Positions 37,488 through 48,233 are shown, counted from the first letter of the stretch. The stretch is DNA of 64,000 nucleotides from Phascolomyces articulosus (GCA_025677815.1 JAIXMP010000028.1:62001-126000); one strand, 5' to 3'. Notes: a model not told the origin generated them from the letters alone. Program-made: numbers and translations.

Positions 37488-37862
37488 TCAAACATCACAT
37501 AAACGTGTAATTAGTTCTTTGTTAATATAATTGAAGTAAATGGAGTAAATTTCGTGAGGCTGGACATTGTTTAAGTTGCTATTGGTATACACTTCTTTCC
37601 AGTAGTTCATATCACCAGCAGAGAATTTTAGCTCATTATAAACAACTTGAATGAGTCTAATCAATTCATGGGCTTCAAGGTCGTTGTAAATAAGCCGTAA
37701 CAACTCAAAAGGTAGTAAAATAAAATTATTGCCTCTTGTTTGCTTTATCTTAGTGTTTACCTTATGGAAGTATGATGCAGGTGTTGATTGTGGGCGAGCA
37801 ACAAGAAGCCCTTTTTCTATTTCTAGATTAGCTACTGCGTCATTGTAATCAGCACTAGACAT
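37488..37862 (-). CDS. F-box-like protein fragment (124 aa)
   Basis: A single-exon frame. Residues about 46-95 (FILLPFELLRLIYNDLEAHE, then LIRLIQVVYNEL and a Trp in MNYWKEVY) have the LP-x-E-L-L...I...L...L...V...W pattern of an F-box, the Skp1-binding segment of SCF ubiquitin ligases. No substrate-binding repeats follow and the protein ends 25 residues later. It may be a fragment, or the first exon of a larger gene whose remainder has decayed. The family call rests on pattern only. Confidence 0.4.
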   Translation of the reverse strand: MSSADYNDAVANLEIEKGLLVARPQSTPASYFHKVNTKIKQTRGNNFILLPFELLRLIYNDLEAHELIRLIQVVYNELKFSAGDMNYWKEVYTNSNLNNVQPHEIYSIYFNYINKELITRLCDV

Positions 37863-38170
37863 ACAACCAGAATTTCGTTGGGCTTCCTGATGGTCAATAT
37901 TAAAGGCTTCAAGAAGCTCATCAATATTCTATTTAGATAGCCAACTCCTATCCTTTGTTGTGTGATCCGAATCCATTGTGTCGCAAAGGAGAAAGGAGAG
38001 ATACTTAATTTTTAATTAATAAAAAAATACTTTTCTGTGAAATTATGATTTGGCGAAATTCCGATTTGAACTACCACAAATTCATGGAATCTTATTAAAA
38101 AACTTGACCTTTCTTTTGTTCAATATACTTTTCAAATACTACTGTGAATCCATGTATAATTATGTTTATT

Positions 38171-38491
38171 TCAACTACATTGAGAGTTGAGGGAGGAGTA
38201 AGTAAGCCCATAAAAATTCGTGCACATGATGTATGTGTGTGTGAATGGAAAGAAAAAAACAAAACGTGATGCATCCTGAGGTTCCTGTTTTAGAGAACAT
38301 CGCGAAAGGCAGGTCTCGACAATGCTTGCCATAGTGTTACTATCTTCTTTGTATATACGATGATGGAAGAGAATCCAATACACTCTCCTTGATTGATAAT
38401 CGTTGTATAGCTTTATGGGCGCATCCCAAACTTGCTTTTGCAAGAATTTGCACTTCAGAGGATAAAATATTTTAAATGCCGCTAAATCCAT
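38171..38491 (-). other. open frame crossing into the long inverted repeat
   Basis: 106 codons. The first 30 residues come from the outer left arm of the long-inverted-repeat element; the rest is outside it and partly low-complexity (FVFFFPF). The right arm, read in the matching frame, gives the similar NFYPLKCIFLQKQVWDA. The similarity therefore reflects the duplicated arm, not necessarily a gene. Confidence 0.25.
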
Positions 38492-38824
38492 ATAAATGTG
38501 AACACCAAAATTTCAATGTGAGCCTGACATTTAAATGCATTTAAATTCATCACACAGCCTTTAAATGCGTTCAAACGATTTATTTCACCTTTAAATGCAT
38601 TCAAATAGTTTACTCCACCGTAAAATGCATTTAACAGTCGCATTACATCTTTACACGTATTTACAAACTATAATAAGTATTTAAGCACCTTTGTATTGGT
38701 TTATTCCTCATTAAAATCATAACATACAAAGTTGATTTCATTCTCTATTTCTTTCATTTTCTGTTGTGTCTCTAAAGTTTTTTTTTTATTGAAGGTTAAT
38801 TCTTATATGCCTTATCAATTCAAT
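38417..38824. repeat. foldback element, left arm
   Basis: Outer terminus GGGCGCATCCCAAACTT. Inner end near ATGCCTTATCAATTCAATGA. It pairs with 39568-39908. Confidence 0.7.
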
Positions 38825-39567
38825 GATAGTATTACTCCAACTTATACATATTGTGGAGTTCTGTTTATAAACCTTGATTCAATCATAAATTAATCGGTTA
38901 TTATTAAAAATGAAAAGCATCCAGATACTTCACAAGGAAGGTTAGCATACGATAATAATAACAATAGTAGTTGTAACAATTATAATAATATAAGCTTATA
39001 TACATAAATAATTGGTTCTAATTTTGCTGTCCAAAGATTCAGGATTGATATATATTTAAATAATAAAATGTGTTCAAAAGGAATAAAAAGATAGGTGGCA
39101 AAGTGAGATAATAATAGAGGTAGGTAATAAAAATGATATAACGAAATAGCTTGGAAAATAAGAAAATAAGAGGTTTCAGGAATAAGAATAAAGTCAGATA
39201 GTAAAAGATATTGGAATTTTTTTTTGTTTTTTTTTGTTTGGGAAGATAATTGCTGATTGATAAGTAGAAAGGACAAGTGTGTTATTTCATAGTAGCAAAC
39301 AGTTAGTAAAAAAGGTAATAAAAAGATAGGGAAAGCAACATATTTATTCCCTAATATCAGAGTCATCGACTGGCCATTGTTGCTATTGTTTTAAAAAAGG
39401 TATATGAGATATTCTTCATCTGATTGTCTCCCGCTTTCTCTTTTGCTGACAACATACTCAATCAACCAATCCCTTCCCTACTCCAAAACTTTCATCGTAT
39501 AATTTTTCTCTATAAAATACATAAAAAAAATGCAACATTATAATTTATATTGAACATAAAAATAAAA

Positions 39568-39908
39568 TGATTCTTGAATTTATAAGGCATATAAGAATTA
39601 CCTTTTGATAAGAAAAACTGAAATCAACTTTGTATATTATGATAATAAATACGTTTTTATTATTATTTTAATGAGGAATAAACCAATACAAAGATGTTTA
39701 AATAACTTATTATAGTTTGTAAATACGTGTAAAGATGTAATGCGACTGTTAAATGCATTTTACGGTGGAGTAAACCATTTGAATGCATTTAAAGGTGAAA
39801 TAAATCGTTTGAACGCATTTAAAGGCTGTGTGATGAGTTTAAATGCATTTAAAAAATTTTTATCCTCTGAAGTGCATATTCTTGCAAAAGCAAGTTTGGG
39901 ACGCATAC
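39568..39908. repeat. foldback element, right arm with 30-bp tandem units
   Basis: Between 39743 and 39850, four units of about 30 bp read in one frame as x-L-N-A-F-(K/Y)-G repeats. The outer terminus is degraded compared with the left arm (GGGACGCATA instead of GGGATGCGCCC). Confidence 0.7.
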
Positions 39909-40385
39909 ACTTTGTAAACGTATTTCTGCTACTTCAATCTCGAAACCGATCGTTGTTTCTATGCCCATCAAGACAGCGAATTCATAATATCATACAAAAA
40001 AAAACCTTTATAAATCAAATGCATATGTAATTAGAAAAATGGCCCATGAGAATTTTTGCTCCTTCTCCAGCATTTTATTGTCCTAGTTTGAATGAAAGTG
40101 GTACACCAGGAAAATGATCGCTCAGCATTAAATACTTGGTAATATAACAACTGAAAGGATTGATAATTGTAGTTACGCGCGAGATATTTTCTTCTACTGT
40201 ATACAATCCCCTTAATACTATCGTCGTTATTACAATTTTAATTGTATTCTTCTTTAGAATCTTTGACCCATATGGTTACTTTTGTTTTTAAGATATCACT
40301 GGACACAAATAACAATGTAAACATCCTTAGTATATGCGTAGCTAATCATATAGGATTTTGCGTTCTTTTTGGTCCACAAGGTGGA

Positions 40386-40705
40386 ACTTTTTTCACTAAT
40401 AAAAGGTGTTTTTTTCACAAATGAAGGGTCATTTTTTTCGCATATGAGAATAACTTTCTCCGCTTGTAAGAGTTATTTTATTTGTGTAAAGAGTAGATTC
40501 ATTCACTTATAAAGATCACTTTATTCACCAATGAAAGTAGATTTATTCGCTTATGAAAGGTGTATATGTTTGTTAATAAAATAAAGCTTTTTCGCATATG
40601 AAGGACGATAAGGTTCGCAACTGAAAGATGGTGTTGTTCGCTTGTGAATACAAAGTTTTTCGCAAGTGGTGGAATGTATTCTTTCAATTGTGAAAATTAG
40701 AATAT
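40386..40705. repeat. degenerate tandem array, 22-24 bp unit, about 14 units
   Basis: The unit is approximately TTCGC-nnn-TGAAAG-nnnnn-TTT; the best copies begin TTCGCTTATGAAAG, TTCGCATATGAAGG and TTCGCAACTGAAAG. Units are diverged but keep the 22-24 bp spacing. No coding frame is sustained. This is not a CRISPR array, because neither repeats nor spacers are conserved in the required way. Confidence 0.6.
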
Positions 40706-41266
40706 TATGCAGGCTGAGATATGCTGGGATCGAAAGTGGCTGGGCTAATATTTTTTCAACATTTTTCATGATTTACCAAGTCTACTCTGAACGCCGGTTT
40801 TTTTTAATCGTTTCTGAAGATCATTGTAGGTACCTTATATTTTAATAGTATTTTTTTATAAAAGCTTTATAATTACCAGTTTTATTTTTATATTTATTTT
40901 GTTACTCATTTCTTGAAAAACCAAATCTTTGTTTATTTTTTCTCTTTGGCAGATCATATCAAACCGAATAAACACTTTATTATCCTCTGATGAGTGTATC
41001 CCAATGGTATGGGTTTTTTTTAACTTTAGAGCATTTAGACGTGTTTAATTTGCTAACTCACATATATGTTATTGTAGAATGTTCTCCTTGAAAAACCAAG
41101 TCTTTGTATGTTTTTCTTGATTATACGAAACCGAATCACGATGCTTTTGATAAGATTTTCCCAATGGTTCTTTTTAAAAACTTGGTAGTTTTTATTTACA
41201 TTTAGTTGTTACCGTATTTCAATTTACTAATTCACATATATTATATTATTATAGAGCATTCCTCTT
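40706..41266. other. AT-rich spacer with weak internal repetition
   Basis: Two loosely similar blocks (GAAAAACCAA-TCTTTGT at about 40915 and 41091, each followed by a run containing AAACCGAAT) suggest another decayed tandem repeat. No gene was seen. Confidence 0.3.
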
Positions 41267-42710
41267 TTGATTCCTAGTAAAGCCTCCCATTTTGGGCTTT
41301 GTACATTCGGGTGCTACTTAGCAGGTATTGAGTGCTTCGAGCCTCCCATTTTCGGGCTTTGTGCATTTGGGTGCAAGCTTAGCAGGCGTTGTTTGCTTCG
41401 AGCCTCTCTATTTGGCGTTGTTTATATGGGACCTTCCATTGTTGGGGTGCTAATGCACAATGGACGCTTTGTCGGGTAAGCGTTAAATCACTCGGACAAG
41501 AGCCTCCAAGTGGGCTTGGTAGACTTGGTGCCTTTTGTGTTTGAGTGTGATCAATCACATTCCTGCCAGTTGGGACGAAAAACTGGTAGCCTAGCTGATA
41601 GACGTCATGATTCAGCGGCCACCCTTTAGGCTTTGTATGTATGGGAGCCTATCATTGGGCTTTGTTCTATGGTTGCCTCTGTTGTTTTGGGGATTATGTG
41701 GGACTATTTCCAGGTTGCGCGAAGAACGATTGACCACCCCGTTTCCTTGTGTTGTGGATAAAGTTGCGGGTCTTGATGGTTTCGACCAGCACAGGACAGT
41801 TATCTTATTCAAATGCATTGCAGACATGTTTTTTTTTTTTGATCGAGTCATCTCAAAAAAACGTTGACTATGTTGGTAGTCGGTCAATCGGTGCACACAC
41901 AGCCTCAGGATAGTTCAGGTACACAACGGACACATTTATATCGGGGTTGGTGTCTGATTAACCCGGTCGAGAGCTACTTCCCTATCGGCTTAAAGATAGG
42001 GCGCTTTCCATGCGGGCGTATCGCGTGGACTTTTATTAAGGGGAGTATTATCGTGGTTTTTTTTTCCATTGGAGAAGCATATGTTGTTTATAATATATTA
42101 TTTTTGTAACTGTTACTAATTTATACCTTGGATTTACGTTCATGAAAGGATATGTTTTCAAAGGATGAGGGGTGCTATTATTGGATCTTATTCAGGAAAG
42201 TATTATTGTGGGGTTTTTTATTCATTGGATGAACGTGTGTTTTATATAATGTGTTATATTTTGTAACTTTTACTAATTTATACGTACCTGAGATTCATCT
42301 CCATCAACGAAAATGTATTCAACGGACGAGGGGTACGACCGGCCTATGAACGAACGATGGATCTCTTGAAGAATGGGTGGAATAAAATGAAACTAATAGC
42401 GAAAAACTTGTATGATCCGACTGGACGAAGCACAGCAACTATCGATCACTCAAAGGATGGATGCATAATGTTGATACATAAAGAAATTTGGAACGACTGA
42501 ATCAATTACAACAACAATCAATCACCGCTTGCAACATGGATGATGGAATAATACGACAATGATGATAAACTGGATCACGAAAAGTATTTTATAGAATCTT
42601 CAAACCACTAAATGCAATGGTCGATATATCCATACACAAGATTGGTTATTCTACTGACCTGATGTTACACTCTGAATCATAGTATATACCACCATCTGTG
42701 TTGTTGAGCA
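41267..42710. repeat. dispersed repeat, copy B, with GC-richer tandem left end
   Basis: From 41587 on, it parallels copy A (2008-3110), including the two tandem 130-bp units (about 42040-42175 and 42180-42335). The left part, 41275-41400, adds two tandem units of about 65 bp starting AGCCTCCCATTTT-GGGCTTTGT, a shorter third one, and ordered GC-richer sequence to 41586. No coding frame spans it. The longer left end suggests this is the more complete family member. Confidence 0.65.
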
Positions 42711-43843
42711 ATAATCTTTTTGACGAATTGCAATGCTAAAGCATTATTTTCCCAAAAGTGAAATAAAAGAAAGACTTGTCTACATATCTTAAACTCTATT
42801 TACAAAAAGTTTTTCCTCTTGCTACTATCTTTCGTATCTGATTATCATTTGGTAAACACATCTTCCATCAAAGGTCTTCCGGCAAATATGTACTACGTAT
42901 GAGCTACATAACACACATTATTGTTGAGCATTACATGTATGTGATCTTTGTTTTGGTTTTGTTCTCTCCTTCAATAAGAAAAGTTACTGCCAAGAAGAAT
43001 ATCACAATATCCTTCCCTTTTGCATTCTTTCTGATAACTACTACCTTTTTTTAATACTACTTTCGTAGTAACATATTGTTTGAAATATAAAAAGTAAATT
43101 TTTCATTTTTTTGTTTTCCTATAAATCATTCCAAAAGATACTTATTCACCATTTTTTTTTTCATTATAACAAGTATTGATTTATATTTGATTGTATCCGA
43201 TCTAAAAAAATATTTTTATTAGATTTAGGAAGTACACATTCAAAATTTATTACAGCTTAAATACTTACTGTGTTGGCATTGAAATAGCATACCGTTGTAG
43301 GAATAGAATAAATCATTCACATATTTAGACTTTTTATTTGATATCTGTTCTTCTATCTTTTGGTGAAAATAGTAAAAACATATACCAATAAACAGAGACC
43401 TGGAGGATTTGCAAATTAGAACGAAAACTCGAGGTTAACAGAGTGCATTGCTGCACGATCTAAGTAATAACTACTCTCCCTCATTTTTTATATTTCATAC
43501 CGGCCAACTCAATTTAGTGATAATGATACGGTATTTTATTTTTTTAAAAAATTATCTGGGTTTACACTTTCCCATAACTGAAGTACTACTATTACTGCCA
43601 TTGTTGTGCCTAGATTCTTAGTCGCTTTCGCTCAATATTCCTTCTTCGCTTCTGCTAGGATTTTGTTCCTTTGTATCATTTAAACCAGGGGTGTACGCTA
43701 GAGCATTATCAAGATCTGGAGCATGATAGGGCTCTAATATTTTTTATTATTAGTGCCTTAAAAAACAATGAAACATACGAATATAGAACCAAAAAAAAAG
43801 CACCTCCAGCCAAACACAGCAGCCTTGTCTTTGTGCCTCTAAG
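42711..43843. other. gene-poor AT-rich stretch
   Basis: No supported gene on either strand before the interrupted ORF that starts at 43844. Confidence 0.35.
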
Positions 43844-44025
43844 ATGGACCTTTTTTCTTTCCAAATGTTTTCCTTATCCACTATATTGAATGATATAATG
43901 AAGTTACTTGGTGAACGGGCCTGTTTTTTTTTTCTTTTGTTTACCAATTTAAAAGGTGACGAAGTTACAACGAGTTCACAACGTAATTTGAGGCAACCAC
44001 AAAGAAGTGCTGAACGACATAATAG
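43844..44025 (+). pseudogene. coding exon interrupted by MULE-B (left part)
   Basis: A frame open from ATG 43844, or from an acceptor-like TTTAAAAG at 43948-43955, reads a basic/polar segment ending RQPQRSAERHN. Ignoring MULE-B and one 9-bp duplication, the same frame continues at 48234 without a stop for 56 codons. That restored frame is the evidence that the target was coding. No domain is recognised; the region is polar and probably disordered. Confidence 0.5.
44017..44025. repeat. target-site duplication of MULE-B, left
   Basis: ACATAATAG, identical to 48225-48233. Nine base pairs is the typical Mutator-superfamily length. Confidence 0.9.
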
Positions 44026-44078
44026 GGGTGGTGTGTTTTTTTGTGGGCTTTTTGGCATTTTTGTGTATTTAGCCACAG
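44026..44078. repeat. MULE-B left terminal inverted repeat
   Basis: Starts at the first base after ACATAATAG. It pairs with the right end over GGGT...GTGTTTTTTTGTGGG and again at TTTAGC after a short insertion. Confidence 0.8.
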
Positions 44079-44435
44079 ATTTTTTGTGTACTTCGCCACC
44101 GGTGTGGATGTTACACAGTACTTTGGGTATTATAAAAAGCGACTTTTTTTGTGTACTTTTTTTTGTGTACTTTTTTTTAGGGGCCTGTCTCTTCATGGCG
44201 CTCACTCCCCTCACTCAAAAGATTTTTTTTGTGTGGTATTTTTTGTGTGGTTTTTTTTTTTTTTTTGTGGTTTTTTTTTTTTTTGTGGTTTTTTTTTTTG
44301 GTGTGGTATAAACTAGGTATCTATCATTTACAGCATTATATAGTCCATATTACAAGCGATTTTTTTTGTGTGGTATTTTTTGTGTGGCAAATTCAAAATG
44401 TACTTTTTGTGTGGTTTATCAAGTGATTTTTATTC
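44079..44435. repeat. MULE-B subterminal T7-GTG repeats
   Basis: At least eight copies of a run of 6-8 T followed by GTGTAC or GTGTGG (for example near 44140, 44160, 44228, 44243, 44358 and 44373), including AAGCGA-T(7-8)-GTG twice. The motif matches the core of the terminal repeat, as expected for clustered transposase-binding sites. It is present only at the end 3' of the gene. Confidence 0.6.
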
Positions 44436-44912
44436 ATCTTTTTTTTAAAAAAAACTATCTTAGGCTCTGGTTACAATAGTTATAACTATTCTATTTAACT
44501 ATTCTATTGACTATATATATCTAATATTTGTCACTTACCAAGTATATTGAACTATTTACTAACAACGTCATATAATCATACAACTTTACTTCACCAATTC
44601 ACCTCAGGTTCACATAATTCAACCTGAGTAAACCATACCTTATTCACACATGACAAATACATATTGATCCACTTGATCGTACAATATAAAGGCATATAGA
44701 CCATCCTTATATGAAACCCGAAAGAATAAAACAAAACAACAATTGAAATAAACAACAAGAAAAAAAGTCATCAACTTATCTCCAAATGGGTCATTGCCCG
44801 TCTATGTTACGAATTAGTTAAATTATAATGCTTTGTCAGTTAACTATAATGAGTGAAAAGAAAAAAAAAGTTAGTACCATTTTGGTTAACCATATTGAAT
44901 ATTACATACATG

Positions 44913-47900
44913 TTAAATATGGTGTCTTTGGTGATAAAAATCCAACCATGTTGTTGATAGTTGCTTTCTCTTCACATAAGGTTCATAGGTGAGTTCCAAA
45001 CGTGGCCATTGCATATGATTAATTGCTTCGTCTTTCATGATAACTGTATAGAAATGTATTCTATCCAAGTGTAATATAATGGGGGTTTTGTCGTCATCTG
45101 TATTCTCTGTTTCGACATATGGCAAGAATGTAAATGATGCTTCAATGGGAGTTGTCAATACAATGACTGGTCGATTATAAACTTGAGCTAAAACAATTGG
45201 ACATTCCAGATTGTCAAACCACAACCCCATTGTCACCGGTCCTTCTGGCTGATCAAACTTCTTCATCAATTTATGGTAAAGTGTTTCACCAAACATATCC
45301 TTAAACAGTGTCGATTGCTGTTCCATTTTTGTCTTCATACATAACTTGACAACAAAACACTGGTCTTCTTTTCCATAAATTGCAAAAGATGCAGCCCGCC
45401 AACCACAGTTACCATCATCAACAGGGCTATATCTCCCAATAACGCCTTCTTTATCCAACTTGAACTGGCGCATATGTAAATCCGACATGGGAAGAAGGTT
45501 AAACTCACGGACCATCGGCTTAAACATCTTCTCTCTATACAAATAAAACATAACCAGTTATAAATTTTAAAAACATACCATGTTTCTTTTTTTTTATCAG
45601 TTATCGGCAATCTGCCTTCTCACCTAGCAGACTTTTCATTTATCATCTTCATTCGTTTTAATTCGCGTTCCTCTTCTTCCATTCTTCTTCTCTTCTTGTT
45701 CTCCTTATATTCTTCACGTATTTGGTTTGCTTGCTGCTCGCGCCTGGCTGCCAACAATTCTCGTCTCGACTTACCATGCTCCTCCTTCGGCTGGTCTTTT
45801 TTATCGCCGTCAACCTTTCCCTTCTCATCACCACTCTTTTCTTTTTTCTTTTCTTCCCCTATATAACACAACACATTAATGTAAATGTATGGAATATATA
45901 TAAAATATCAAAATGTAAACAGTACAATAAATGAAAATCGGGTACTAACCATGACCAAGAAGAGCTTTGGTAGTGTCAGGTGCACGTCCATCGTTTATAA
46001 ATCTCTCCTTCTTTGGCTTTGAACTATCATAAAAAGAAATATATAAGTACACTAGCTAATCATACAAAAATATGATAATACCTTTTATTTTGAGTGTCTT
46101 TAACTCTGAAGCCATTGTCAAAGCATTCAAAGTCTTTTTCCAGTGATTGTAAGTAATAAAACATTTGACGTAATGTTTCAATCACTGGTTTCTTGGCATG
46201 AACAATCCTATAAAGATCTCGATGGTACGCCTCAATGCCATTGGTTGTACGACATTTATTTTCTTGCAATTCTTTCTTCAAGACAGCCTTTGATCTGAAA
46301 ATCATTACCGCAATTTCATCTCTTGTCCACCATTTTAACCAACGATGGCAGTTTGGAAATTCGTTGTGTAGATCCTGTACTGCACTATTGAATGTCTTTT
46401 CGGTTTTGGCATTATACATCTTGTTCGTCAAATTCAAAAAATTATCATCAAAGCCACGAGGAACGACAAAGTGATTGCTGACTATGCGCTGGACCGACTG
46501 CTTCCAATGATGATAGCATCCACGAAGGAGCGTAGTTGCATCAATGTTGCTTCGAGGAAACGCATCCATAAACGCATCAAGAAAACCTTGACGTTGGGAT
46601 TGGGAAAAATCCATAACCTATAACAATATATATATATAGTTCATACATTCAAAAATCACGTACCAGTAAGCAATACAATCAAAATACAGCCGGTTTCGCC
46701 GTTCATGTTTACAATGCAACTCGACAATATTGTGGCTGTTAAGTTACTTGTTTTCACGTCCTTATTCTATGTTCTACAACCTCCCCTCGTCCATATAGTA
46801 TATGCTCCTTCTATATCAAACATGCTCACATGCTCAAGACATTTTTTCATACCCATATCCTTATCACAAACTTCATTAACTGAACCTCTCAATACCCTTT
46901 CCCTTTCACCCATCACTCTTTCACCAATCACCTTTTCATCCAAGCCTTTTACCCCATCACTCGCTCACCATCAAAACACTCATTCTATCACCAACCATCT
47001 ACACTACAGTAGATCATTTTATACACTTACCAGCCCCGAAAAATTAATATCCAGTTCCTCGTCTGACTTGCCAAATGCAAATGCAAAGGTACGAAAGAAG
47101 GATAGAAAATAAGCCTTGAAATGTGTGGCTGTCAAACCATCAAGAACAGCTTGAAAAACCACACCAAACTTACCCGTCTCTTCAAAAAATATATTTGTAG
47201 AACACAGGTAATAACCCTTCGAGAAACAATCGTATGTGACGTCGGTGAGGATAGGGTAAGATTGAAAATCGACACGAGCAGCAACAGTTGGGGCACAGAA
47301 CGTAATGCAGAATTTGCCGGGTGTTATATCGGTCGATTGGAGGTAATCGGGAAACTCCTCAATAAGATTACCAAGCTCGTCACTAGCAGATTCCAATGAG
47401 GGGCGGCTTGAAGGGAGTTTTCCTCTCTTGACAAGAAAATTACGTCGGTAACGTTTAATTTTGCCGAGACGATGCAATGTCTTGCTGATTTTGATCATTG
47501 GTCGTGCTGGTTGTTGTGGACGTATACTGCTGGTGCCAACTTTCAACGCGTATGCTGTTTCTGACGGGCATTCAAGCACACGTTCCTCCACTTGGTCAAG
47601 AACTTCCATGGTGTCATGCAATGGTTCAAACCTGTTATGAGTGTGTGTGCCTTGATGGTCAAGTGTACCTATTCTCCCAGTAAACTTGAAGTTCACTCTA
47701 ACTGAACAACAAATGTGCTGCAAGGAGTGTTCATTACAGAATTCACAAGTGCCTTTGACCTGCTTTTCTATACCTTTAGGCGTACTCATGGGTCTGATTA
47801 TCTTGCCACACGACTTATTGGTACAGTTTACTGCACCCAAACAAATCTTGGTGATACTGAGGCCATTCTTGATGTGGCCATAATTTCTTTGGAAAAGCTG

Positions 47901-48020
47901 CCATCCAATGCTCATGTCATACACATATTCTTTTTCGTTGTTTTTGCTGTTTTCCTTTTTAGCTTCGCGAAGTTGGATTTGGTAAATATTTTTACCATCA
48001 GGAAATTGAGGGAAAGACAT
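44913..48020 (-). CDS. MULE-B transposase with GCM-like zinc domain and C-terminal OTU cysteine protease (818 aa)
   Basis: Five exons, all phases agreeing: 48020-47031, 46617-46082, 46023-45950, 45858-45624 and 45534-44913, 819 codons with the stop. Residues 35-130 hold ordered Cys/His (Cys60, 66, 71, 92, 95, 104/105; His122, 126, 128) like the GCM/WRKY-type domains of MULEs. DDE core: Asp260 (LTDVTYD), Asp333 (VMDFSQSQ), C-x2-H at Cys364/His367 and Glu459 (TTNGIEAYHR). The 413-bp intron lies between the first and second Asp. Residues 534-612 are a highly charged Lys/Glu/Arg helix, probably a coiled coil and nuclear-targeting linker. Residues 640-790 are an OTU domain: Asp652-Gly-Asn-Cys655, then His772 in RIHFY. 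No key residue is missing. Transposition and ubiquitin cleavage are known for the separate families; their joint role here is inferred. Confidence 0.9.
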
Positions 48021-48171
48021 GGTACAGTAATAAAACAGTGATAATGTAATTGGAAGTAATTAAGAAGTAAGAATAATTCAAACAATTTACAAGAGTATCC
48101 TTTTAATGTATTCATTTAATTGCGTATAGACTGCTTTTCCTCTTCCCCGACTGCTTTTCTTCTCGCCTATT

Positions 48172-48224
48172 TCAATTTTTTGTCAGCTGCTAAATCAAAA
48201 AACCCCACAAAAAAACACTCACCC
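48172..48224. repeat. MULE-B right terminal inverted repeat
   Basis: Read inward (minus strand) it begins GGGTGAGTGTTTTTTTGTGG, then a T run and GATTTAGC, pairing with the left end. It ends exactly at ACATAATAG. Confidence 0.8.
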
Positions 48225-48233
48225 ACATAATAG
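48225..48233. repeat. target-site duplication of MULE-B, right
   Basis: ACATAATAG, the partner of 44017-44025. Confidence 0.9.

Larger units (their letters stand above)
38417..39908. mobile_element. long-inverted-repeat (foldback) element
   Basis: Left arm about 38417-38824 and right arm about 39568-39908 are inverted copies with high identity in blocks; for example, CCCAAACTTGCTTTTGCAAG occurs in both outer ends. The left arm carries about 60 extra bases near 38480-38540. Each arm contains 30-bp tandem units built on TTTAAATGCATTTAAA. The 743-bp centre is AT-rich; a 128-codon hydrophobic frame on the minus strand (38980-39366) is probably noise. There is no transposase, so it would be a non-autonomous foldback element. 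No clear target duplication was found. Confidence 0.7.
44026..48224 (-). mobile_element. MULE-B: apparently intact Mutator-like transposon encoding a transposase-OTU fusion
   Basis: A 4199-bp element with inverted ends (left GGGTGGTGTGTTTTTTTGTG; right, inverted, GGGTGAGTGTTTTTTTGTGG) and perfect 9-bp flanking duplications. One five-exon minus-strand gene fills 44913-48020 and has no stop or frameshift. About 490 bp between the gene's 3' end and the right-hand boundary of the left inverted repeat are filled by T-rich subterminal repeats. Perfect duplications and an intact gene suggest recent insertion and possible autonomy. Confidence 0.9.

Noticed and set aside
38980..39366. Hydrophobic 128-aa protein within the foldback element
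   Set aside because: Composition (Leu, Phe, Tyr, Ile) is what AT-rich sequence gives by chance. There is no motif and no splice context.
40386..40705. CRISPR-like array
   Set aside because: Repeats are too diverged, there are no constant spacers, no cas genes are present and the genome is eukaryotic.
43750..44214. Minus-strand 154-codon Lys-rich frame across the left end of MULE-B
   Set aside because: It spans the boundary between flank and element and is generated by T-rich subterminal repeats read in reverse.
44220..44320. Telomere-like T/G repeats
   Set aside because: The T-run length varies and the motif matches the transposon terminus. The block is internal to an element with clear boundaries.
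46705..47112. Plus-strand frame of 135 codons within MULE-B
   Set aside because: It is mostly the complement of the 413-bp transposase intron. Its CACC/TCACC-rich composition is repetitive. It could be a captured gene fragment, but no homology is visible.
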